A stretch of 64,000 nucleotides of DNA from Spirometra erinaceieuropaei (taxonomy: Eukaryota; Platyhelminthes; Cestoda; Diphyllobothriidea; Diphyllobothriidae), in the NCBI GenBank assembly GCA_902702965.1, contig CACRXP010000662.1:48255-112254 (forward strand). Direction: 5' to 3'. The notes beneath the pieces were generated by a model that saw only the letters and a list, made by a program, of their open reading frames with translations, was not told the origin of the DNA and ran no database searches. The translations under genes and the position numbers were made by a program. Positions 47,945 through 58,900 of this stretch are shown piece by piece (position 1 is the stretch's first letter; each line of letters starts with the position of its first letter).

Positions 47945-48995
47945 AAAGTTAAACTTTTTACGTAACCTAGTATATTGTTAAGATCTTCCAACATGTGCTG
48001 CGATCTTCCGTATACTTTAAAAGTACATTCATCCTCTCAACTGCGACGTGATTCCAAGACGGCAGCCGTTTAATCTCAGGTTCGTTTGAGTTTCAAACTA
48101 CAGCTCAAAGCAACTACAATTCGACAAACTCCAGCTTCACTGGATGCTTCCATCTATAATTAATCAAATGATGATCCTGCACGTCATGATTGCTGTTGCG
48201 TAACCGTGACTTAAATAGCTGCTTTAGCAACGGCTTATGAATCATTAATCGGAGTATGGACTATAAACTACTAAACCTGTATCGTTCATTACGTTAAGAA
48301 TAATTTGAGCAAGAAGCAATAGCGTATGCATATTTCACAAAGCTACAATATCGTTGAAAGCTTTGGAAACCGCAGATCAATGCAGCTGTCGTTCCGGCGA
48401 CTGCATGACTTTTAAATTCATCCAAAACCTTTGACAGGCTAAGGTAATCGTGGTGAACTCTGAAAAGTTTTGTTTTTTGTAACTCTGTTTTCGCCTTTGA
48501 GAAGAATGATGGCTCCGCTTAGAGAATATATCATTGTCTTGTTTCATTTCCGGGAAAATGAATGCGCGAGGTTGGACTAAATCTTTCCGAACAGATCTCT
48601 TCAGGAACAGTCCGAAATTTGATATGAATTAAACAATTATATACTACTGGCCACTGTTGGCAGATTGCGAGTAATGCGCGGTTATTCCGCAGTAGCTGAT
48701 GGATTTCGGCTCAAGTATTCATTTTAAATTTCGAAACGTACCTGAACAGGTCTGTTCTGAAAGATTTTTTCCAAGTTTTCGAATGAAACAGGGCACGCTG
48801 AAACTGGAGTTTATATACGACGTCGTGTTGGTCGCTGATATAGTTTTTCAAGGATGTAACTGTTTGGACAATATAAATAAGACCTTATTTCCAGTAGCTT
48901 GATAGGAAACCATAACGCTTAGATAATCGAAAGCCGTCTTTGGAAAAAGAGCTTTATTTGCTTGACCCATACTCGATTCAGGCCCAAAAAGCATC
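47945..48995 (-). repeat. Dispersed repeat R, copy 2, with internal palindrome
   Basis: Reverse-oriented match of 20320-21625. The internal inverted repeat is kept (arms 48537-48630 and 48713-48793). Confidence 0.7.
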
Positions 48996-48999
48996 ATCA

Positions 49000-49878
49000 G
49001 AGGCCTCGCCCGAAATATGCAAATTTTGTTAGTCGCCCACAAAATATTCAATAATTTACTTAAAAAATAGCCGATATTTTGACATGGCTAACATTTATTT
49101 GAAAAATAACTGTAGCATAAAAGCCATCATGGCATGGCAAGTTGTCCACTGCAGTTTTACCTTAAACCTCAATGTGAGCTTATGATGTATCGTTCGGTTC
49201 TACATGCATAAATGCGCTCGCATTTCATATTTGACTAAGAGACCTGTAAGCATCTGTATTTAACCGATCTATTTTCTAACATAACGCTCATGCAAGAGGC
49301 AACCATTTACCGAATTTCAAAACGTTTCAGCGATTTAACTCCGATTTTGTTTTAGCGAACATTGCGTGGATCACCTCTAATTACCTTTCAAGAGATGCGT
49401 TCTAGCACAAAAACACTTAAGCTAACTAATTACAAACCAACCGTTGAATTGTTTGTTTTCCTTCTGCGAGAAGTCTTATTAAATTTTACGTTCAACCTGC
49501 TATGAAATCTGATCCTTGCAGGGTGGTGTGTCTTGCTAAAACTGTTCGTGCTTGATTTTTACTGCAGTCGTAAAAACGAATTTCGGAACCACTTTGTTAA
49601 ATATCATGTATTATCGCTCTGATCTACATGTAGGGTAAATTAATTCAAACATTTCGCAAAACATAACGATGTCTGAACGATTTAAACATAAGATGAAATC
49701 ACTATCAGCAGCATAAACGCTGCCGCATATGGAAGATTAGGCTTTAACACGCCGCATTCTGTCTGATTTTGCAAAACGTCAGCAACAAGAGTAAGCGTCT
49801 AACCTATCACGACTCCATGGCAGTTGTCCTAATAGTCTCGCCTGTGGCTAGCCTCACCTGGTAATTGGTTAGTTGTGT
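49000..49878. other. Upstream flank of gene 2
   Basis: No coding feature. It ends in the presumed promoter region of gene 2. Confidence 0.45.
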
Positions 49879-49885
49879 TATAAAA
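49879..49885 (+). promoter_or_regulatory. TATA box of gene 2
   Basis: TATAAAA stands 40 bp upstream of the ATG at 49919. A start site about 30 bp downstream would exclude the in-frame ATG at 49898 from the mRNA and leave 49919 as the first ATG. Confidence 0.5.
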
Positions 49886-49918
49886 CAAGGGTCAGCCATG
49901 TATTTGCAAACGTGTAAC

Positions 49919-49970
49919 ATGTTCTGGAGAGCAATTCCCCTATTACTTTTGACTACAACGTGCGCCCTTG
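49919..49970 (+). CDS. Gene 2 exon 1: start codon and signal peptide
   Basis: Reads MFWRAIPLLLLTTTCALG: a basic residue, a hydrophobic core and a small-residue cleavage region, as in a secretory signal. The donor is gtgaga after the first base of the Gly codon, giving the phase-1 junction used by every later exon. An in-frame upstream ATG at 49898 would add seven residues. Confidence 0.68.
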
Positions 49971-52900
49971 GTGAGAATCTGGCTAATTCTGCGTATCTTT
50001 CTTAACACTTCTTGTAACTTACGCATTCGTCAACAAGTGTTCATCGGACCTTATCTATCGCAGCGTCCGTTAGATTTTTGTTCACATTTACGTACTGAGA
50101 GCAACGTAGCAGTCAGCTGTGGCTGAAGTGCGTTAATAGTTAACGTCAACTGCATTTTATTTTGATATTTTTTCAAAAAGAGTGCACATATGCAAGGGCA
50201 TTAATTCATATTTCTAGGAAGCATATAGGCGACATAAATAGATGATGGCAACCAAGGCAAATGCGTTTACGAAATCCATTTTTTCTGTGTATTCATATAT
50301 CTGACTTTAAACATCCAAGCCAAAGTAGTACAATTGTCTTTATGACTTCATCAGAACTGTTCAAACTGAATATTATGATGATAAGATATTCATATGTTTT
50401 GTAATCGGCTTGTGTTGCATACCAAAGCACATATTTGTGCGCTTGGAGATTAAGCTTCAGAGTGACTGAGAATCAATAAGAGCATGTTAACAGATCTCAG
50501 GTATATTAATAACCCTAAACAAATGCGGCACTTTGCTGTATAATAATTCTTGCGGCTTGGAATCCAAACCGGCTAAGTTAGCCACAGTATTTCACGACCA
50601 ATATTCCGTTGTTAGTAAAAAGTGGTTCTTATCTGCTGAGCTACAGTGCCGATATTTTTTAACAATCTGCAAGGCCTGTTTCGGACCTCTCCGACAGAGC
50701 TGAAGGCTACCTCACATCATTTAATGGAAGCTCTTTTCAGATTTTGGGGGGTTAGCGACCGATATCATAGAGAGTTAACAGAGAACTACATGCTTGTGAA
50801 TTCTCGATGTGACTAGGAAGGTAGCTATTCGGATCCGCCTGATTGTATGAATTCGAAGGAAAATTCAAAATCGTTAGCATTGCTGTATTCACTCCATAAG
50901 GTCCACAAAAACTGCAATAACCAATTTGCTTTGATTGTGAATAGTTAACTTATAAACCTATATAACCTTTAAGTTGTATGTCGATCTCCTGCTTATACGC
51001 ATATATCTAGAGGCTGTACAAATCTGGTATATTACGTTACTAGATGCCCATGCACATATACTCGATTTCATCGTTTTCACAATCATGTGAAATCCGATAC
51101 TATCTGCACTGCCGTGAGTGATCTTCACTAGCACTTGCTATTGTCTCGAATGTTGCCTTAAAGAATTAATCAAAACCCGCATCTTGATGCAGTCGCTGCT
51201 GTAGCAATCCAACTACACTCCTCAGAAGCAGTAAACTGTGTCCGCAACTTCAATTCGAATCATGACAGAGTTGATGTTGTGCATGATTCCACCTAACTAA
51301 TCGATAAACATGGAGGATGCTCGCACGCAAGCAGTTACAAATGCTTTGATAATATTTGAGAATGCTTGCACAAATCTCAGCCTTTATTCGTTGATCCATA
51401 CTCCAAACTTTAATTATGGAGGCAGCGCCAGTTACTCAAGACGCCAGTCTCGTTTGAAATATAGTGCTACATACTCCCTCATGCCTATTGTATGAATGCT
51501 ACCGCTCGTGTTTCCGCAATGCTGTAAATTTGGACGACACCAGTCATCGGATTTTCCTGCATATATTGATGTCATCTTTGCATTCTATCCCTAGGAGGGA
51601 TCGGAGCTTGTTAACCAATCATCATTTTTACAGTCATTCCACCGCCTCATCCACCTTGTTTTCTTTTCGCTTTAGGCGAAAACATTTATGGTAAGGAAAA
51701 ATTTACTTAAGACTTTTACATCTTACTGAATAATCCACCTCCCAGTTAGCATCATACTCATTAGACGAAGAGACGATGAACGCCATCAGGGATGTAAACC
51801 AGTGCGTTTTATCTGAAAGGGTGACCTTCAGGATCGTTCGAGGGCTAGATTGTGCTACTCAGTTTGACGATATCTTCGAATTGACGCTGACGACAAATCT
51901 TCGAGGGCACCAATGCAAACTGAAGCTAAAATACGCAAAACTCGATTTGCGGGCCAAATCCTTTTCCCACCGGCTGGTTGAGGAATGGAATAAATTGCCG
52001 TACTCCGTTGTCATAGCAGAAAACGTTGAGAGTTTCAAAAGAAGACCAGATTAATTTATGCTTGATTGTTAAACATTTACACGATATCAATGACTGACAT
52101 AACCTCTATGTATAGATCTGCAGGTTTTTTATACGTCTATCTGTAAATAGGGTTTTCCCAAAACTTTTCCTTTATCCCTCATAGATACTGAACTATACTG
52201 AACTGAATGCGGTGTTGCAAGCCTAATATTAATGCAAGAAAATGGCATGATCTTTATAATCTGCCGCCCGATGGAGAATAACAGTTTAAATTTTAGATTT
52301 TATAACTTATGCGCAAATGTTTGCTGGGCCTTGCAAATGCATTTTGAACGTCAGGCATTGCATCACACACTTAATAATGCGCATTCCGAACTGTACTAAC
52401 TATTCAGAAACCAAGAAACCTTTCTGCGTAATCGCAGCTACTAGTAGTAAACGGTGCATTTTTTAAGCAAGGTTGCGCATGTCTATCGGTCATGCTGCCC
52501 TGTTGCACATTTATTGGATAAAGTCATGGTTTTTCTGCGTATATCCGTCACGCCGTTTTGTGAAGGAGGATATGCGAGCGAATACAAAGCAACTACGACA
52601 CTCTCGTAATTCTTGATTGTTGACTTTAGAACCAGAAGTTAGATATGAATAATCTTAAAATACTTAGGCATGTGTAGGAGTGGATCGTCAGATTATGCAA
52701 AAGCAGAGAAAATGATCATCTTACCAGGGTCAGCAAAGCGTATTCCGGATGAATCGTATACAAAACTAGCCATTCTATATGTCCCTTGCCGAATATGCAG
52801 TCCTAATCCGAAAGGGCATTTTAGGTTCCTCGTAAGCATGCAACTACGCATAAAATATTCATTGATATACTACGCGAATGCATTCGCACAATTATGAACG

Positions 52901-55900
52901 CACTGTTGATATGTTCGATGCTTACAAGCAGCTAACTGATGTTCCACTCAATAGAAATGGGGGCGGTGGCAAGTAGAAAAATCCCTTCCCTTATAAATAT
53001 GTTCCTTGGATTGGTTAATTTTTATTGCCTGGACATTAATTACTGTTTCCAGAAGGCGCAAATTTGTGGCAAAATAAATCGGCCGCTTAGTCTGCACATA
53101 TAGATTCCCATTCTGGATTTTCTCCTTACAATTAATCGGCACCGGGTTAACACTTCTTACACCTCCACTGCGCACATATGACTTGTTGACTTTTCCTTCT
53201 AGACTTTTACAACTGTAAGTAAAAATTGTTTTTATGCTCTATTGCATATACTGTGTCATAGTCAGTTTCATAATCAGTAGGCGAATAAAAAGGTAAAGAT
53301 TCGTCAGGAATTTAAATTAATGCGCTATTTTGCGGAAGGATTATATAGATGCTGTTCAAATACTAATAGGCATCTTATCGGAAAAACGCTGTTTTACACG
53401 CAAAAACTGGATTGTCTGCACGACAGCGGACATTTTTGGTGATTTATATTTTAAATTTTCACAAAGGTCAACTATCACATTCGCTCAAAATGCTTGCCTC
53501 TTGGAAAATTTACCGCTTAGAACGCAATCCCCCTTCCGAGCACCTCCACAAGAGACTGCGAATTTTATTTGCATGAATTTTAATACCTACGTTTCCACAA
53601 GGTTTCCTGTGTGGACTAATTAGCCGTCCGTTTTATCTGCAAACTCACGTTTAACAGCCGCGCTGTTTGTGTATAATAAATTAACCCTCGTTAACCTGCT
53701 CATAAGTCTTCTCAACCCCCGATTGGATTTATGTGTCTCCCTGACTATTCCTTGTAGATGACTATCCTGAAGGTAAGTATAAGACGCATTGCCAACTTTA
53801 ATGCACGAATTACACAAGTATGTTTAAAGCGTCTGTTGTTTCTACAAGGCTGCATTATGCACAATTTCATTGTTTGGCGGCTTCACTGACATTAGGCGGC
53901 CAAAGGCATGCAATGCGGACTGAAATTCAAAAATTTGCTTCGGTGGGGAGTGTTGAGTCTAGACGGTGAGAGCATTTAGAGACTTACGATCCCCAGGCCA
54001 AATCCCGAATTATAGGAAAAGACAATTAACCAAAATGAGAGGTATATTGTGAACGGGTTTGTCAGTTGTCCTCAGAGGCGGTGATGGTCTCTAGAGATGC
54101 CCGAGATAATGTTAACCGTGTACAGACCTGACTGAGATTCTACGAGACAGCGCTTACGATGGCTTTTGTGTGTTTGTGGGGCAGTCTGAGTTAATGCCAA
54201 TTGATTTGTTTTGATTTATCGAGGGAGGGTATTCAAGTGGCATGTGCCGCATTCGCAATGGGCTAGTGTGTTTAAGCGTCGCATGGCAGCTGCAAGTCCG
54301 TGGACGCACGTGGGTCCGAGTTGAAATCGGCCTAGTGGCAGCACGTCTAGAAATGCTCACTGCGAAGGTTAATGAATGTTACACAAGGTTGCTTTGAATA
54401 AGGAGTCCAGGCATGCTCATGAGGGTTTCAAGCGCTGTGTACAATTTCGACAGTTGGATCCCGTCCTTACGATGGATCTAGCTATGTCTGAATAAGGAGG
54501 GCTGACGCTAATCAATCGGTCGGTTACCGTCTTGCAAATATACCACATGTTATAAGTTCACAGACTTAAACTAGACCAAAAAGAATGTACCTTGCGTTCT
54601 CCAGTTGTCTTTTCACTGACTGTTTTATAACGAACTGCTTCAAAGTTGATTATAGTAACACTAACATTTCATTTGCTTCTTCTATTCAGAGTCAGAACAT
54701 AATAGTAAGTTTTAAGTGATGATATTCATCATTTTCCATGTTTAGTTACTTTTTACATCGGCGCATTTTTCCTCATTAATGTCACGCGCAAGCACCTTCA
54801 TGATTTCCCCTTATCAGACACTCACGATGAGGTGGAACACAGTTCAAATTTTAGACATTATAACTTATACGCAAATGCTTTCTGGGCTTTTCAAATGCAC
54901 TTTGTACATCCTACGTCAGTCATCGCATCACACAATTATGCACATTCCGAATTATACTAACCATTCAGAAACTGAGTTATCTTTCTGGATAATCACAACT
55001 GCCAACATTAATCGGTGCATTTCGTAAACAAGGCTGCGCTTGTCTATCGGCCATGCTGTCCTGTTGTGCCGTTATTGAATAAAGTCACAGTTTTACGGTA
55101 TATATCCGTCACGCCATTTTGTGTAGGGGGATATGCGAGCGAATACAAATAAACTACGACACTCTCGTAATTCTTGACTGTTGCCTTTAGAACGAGAAGG
55201 TAGATATGAATAATCCCTAAATACTTAGCAATATGTAGGCGTGGATAGCCAGATTATGCGAAAGCAAGGAAAATGATCATACTATTAGGGTCAGCAAAGC
55301 GTATTCCGGATGGATCGTATATAAAACTATCAATTCTACATGCCGCTCTTCGGATATGTTGTCCTAATTTAGAAAGCACCTTTTAGGTTCCTCGTAAGCA
55401 TGCAAATACGCATAAAATATTCCTTGATATACTACGCGAATGTACTCAAACAATTACAAATACGTTGATGTTTGTGAAAGCTTACAACCATCCCGTCCCC
55501 ACAAGATGCTTACCTCGTATAAAATGTACAGCATAGAACTCTCAGACTCATCCGAGCATTTTCACTCGAGACTGCCAACTTTGCTGGTGAGAATTTCACT
55601 ACCCAGGTTTTTACAAAGTTATAGTGTGTGGAGTCATTAGCCATCCGTCACATCCGCATTCTCTGCCTATAAATGATTGACCTTTTTCAACCTGCATATA
55701 CGTCTTCCCACCACATAACTAGGCTTATATGCTTTGTTCATTCCCCCCTTTAGATGACAGTTCTGATCGTAAGTAAAAGCTCATTGCGAATTTTATGCTC
55801 AAATTTTACAAGCATACTCAAAATGCCTGTTATTTCTCCACAGCCGCCATATGTGCAGTTTGTTTTTTAGATGACATATTTGGCGTTAAGACATACGAAA

Positions 55901-58900
55901 TGCAGATTGGGATTCCAACACGTGCTTCGGTTGGAAGAACTTAGATATGTGATGTCTTACTATACTGATAGGCGTGCTACGTAATCTAGAGGGATGTTGC
56001 GAATAAAAACGTTATGATCATTGGAGACCCAATCCGGAGTCTTTGGAATCCAATATACTCGCGAAATGTAGACTTTCAGGCCGTTTGCCTTTTGCTATCT
56101 TTTCTCGGCTTAATTATACGGTCGCTCAACATTCCATGAAGGAACCTACACACAGTTACTCATTTACTCTTATCATAATTGCCAACAACGATTTCTAAAT
56201 TGTGTTTTCTGACAGTCTGCTTCTAAATAACGTTTTACATGCAATTATAGTAATTTTGCAGGAATACAAGGTTACCCATAAAACAATATCTATGATTAAT
56301 AAAAGCGCAAACAATTAGACGTAGTAGAATTCCTCTGACGCATCTGACAGTCTTATTTAATAAGAAATTTTTCTCTATTCAAAATGCAGATTTTAGTAAA
56401 TATGCCGCATTTCTCAAAATATCTATCATATCACCAGTGTATGTTATAATATTTGAAGATAAGGTTTTTAATAAAATAGCGTGGTTATTACAGCATAGGT
56501 TGTTTGCGGCCCTAGCTAAGGAAATCAGTTTAGGAAATAGCAGAGTCAAGAATGGCGATATGTAATTTTGTCTTAAAATTTATCAGTCTGATATCCAGGC
56601 CAAATGCTTATAAACGGTAATAAACTACAGAAGTTCACGAGATATAGGATGCAAATCTGCTAAACCGCGTGAATATGACGTGTTCGGTGAACAGAACTTT
56701 TCCCGATTTCTCAGAACATTGTTTGGTGACCACAGTCATCCTTTTAACTAAAATATCAGTTCGCGGAGATAAATGTATATTTCTGAATTATTCGATTTTC
56801 GATGTACAAACCCCGATATAAGCATAAGAATAGGATGAACTATAGAAGGATAAAGGAGCATATTTAATTTGCCGCATAATCGGAAGTGCTTTTACGTTAC
56901 CAAAAGCGCCGGAAATGTTATCTGCCGGGTTTAATGACAACATATGTTACAGTAATGAAGTTCTGACTTTGTCCACACAATCGGTGCTATCCTCGGCTTC
57001 CCTAACAGCTTTTCTACTTACTTTAGCTTCCTCAGCCTACTATACGTTTAGTGCTTTAAGCATGAAAATTACGCATTGCAATTATCTCCGCCATCTTACA
57101 TTTGTTATTTGATAAAAACCAAACTCTACGTCCCATTATCACAAACGCTGCCTTGTTATTCAAGCCGATTACTGTCAGCCCATGACAAAGTACCAATCGC
57201 GGTTAGATGTGTTATGTAGACCAGATCTCCGTCTTAAATCAAAAAAATTGATTTTGTTTCTTAAATGGTGATCAAACGCCAAAACGAACTGGAAGATTAG
57301 TACAGACATGTATCTTAATTAGTTCTCGCAGATTACTCATGACCATTGGCCTCTACACATCCGTACGTGTCCGATAAAACAACAGATTAACGAATTTTGC
57401 TCGTGTCAATCCATCGATCCGCGTTCGGATGCTTTACTCCTATTCGATGACGACAGCGACCCGATTTAACAATGAACCAGACGGCACCCGCTTAGGTAAC
57501 TATCCCTCCGATGTTTCCTTCCTAAGTGAGCCACCCAACCCTCGTTTAGAGGGGAATCAATGTCCTCTACATTCGGTGGAACTGGATTACACTGCGAGAT
57601 TTCGGGAATTCTGGATCTGAGCAATACATCAGAGATTTATTGCGTCTCTAGTTTGATGTTATGCAGTCTATCTGATGTGTCCGTTAGGACAGTGGCCTTT
57701 AGAGGCAAAACAAGCAAGACGCGGTCTACATGAGAAGGCCCTAGTAGTCCAGGGTGAGTGGAGTAGCTACAAGTGTTGTTGTGTTCGAAGAGGATGGTTG
57801 GGTTTAGGCAGGCTGGACAATGGCAGCATATTCACATTCCAAGCTGATAGCCAACTATGCGAAAGCCTAATTAACAAACATTTCGCGAATTCCAGCCGTC
57901 GTAGAGGATTTGACGAGTAGGACGACGACTACAACAACGACCAAACGAGCACCAATACCGACGACGACGGCAACCACTAGACGATCAGCAGTTACGACAA
58001 CTACGACGACCAGACGACCACATACCGGCAGAAGAAAATCAGTACCACCCGTTGGTAAGTTATTGTTACATTTTTATCTCCACACCAGAATAAACTCTTT
58101 AACTCAACCCTCAGATCTTTTATAATCATCTAAATGTGTTAACACACATGTAGATTATAATTCTGAGGCACGAACTGATAAGAAAGGCCTTGTGTAGATT
58201 TCACCACTCAACGTATTCGTTCACTGAAGCGGCAGATATGAAACAGCTTACCCATTTATTTCACCATTGTTTTCTGAACGTAGGTCACGTGGCTCATCGT
58301 GTTGGGTAAACATGCGTCGTATGTATATTGTCTAGGAACTGAGACGAACTGCGATTTTGCATTACTTTTCGGGCGGCAAGTTAGGCGCATAACGGTTAAC
58401 GCGGCAGTAGTTCGCAAAGCGATTATGAGGGAAAAATATTTTGATCTCCATGAGCGTTACTGAGACTAACTTTGCCCGTTTTGGTTCAAGGTTAAGGTTT
58501 CGACAACGGTTAAAATTGGCGTTTATCGGGTTATTATTGGGAATTGGGTTGCCAAGTTAAGGCCATAGTTAAGATTTAGGGTTGTCTTGGTTACGGTTTT
58601 TGGTTCTTGGGTTAAGCTTTCGGTTACGACCGAATTATGCTTAAATGTCTATGAGACAGAAATTTCCCACTGCAGGCATAACCATAGTTGGGATTAGGTT
58701 AGTAGCAAACTGCAGTCCACCCCAGCGGGTTAGCTGCCACAACCTTGTGGGACTCTTCTTGTGGGCTGGCATAACGACCCACACTAGGAATTTCATATGT
58801 TTCCGTTTCTACGCCGCACTCCATGAGACCCAGACGCCCTACTCCCTGACGCAAACAAGTCCCTTCTTCCACGTGAGTGTTGATAGGGCAGTTTCAGACT

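Larger units (their letters stand above)
52290..54505. repeat. Cassette repeat X, copy 2
   Basis: Matches 2540-4820 with alpha and beta exons in place. Confidence 0.8.
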
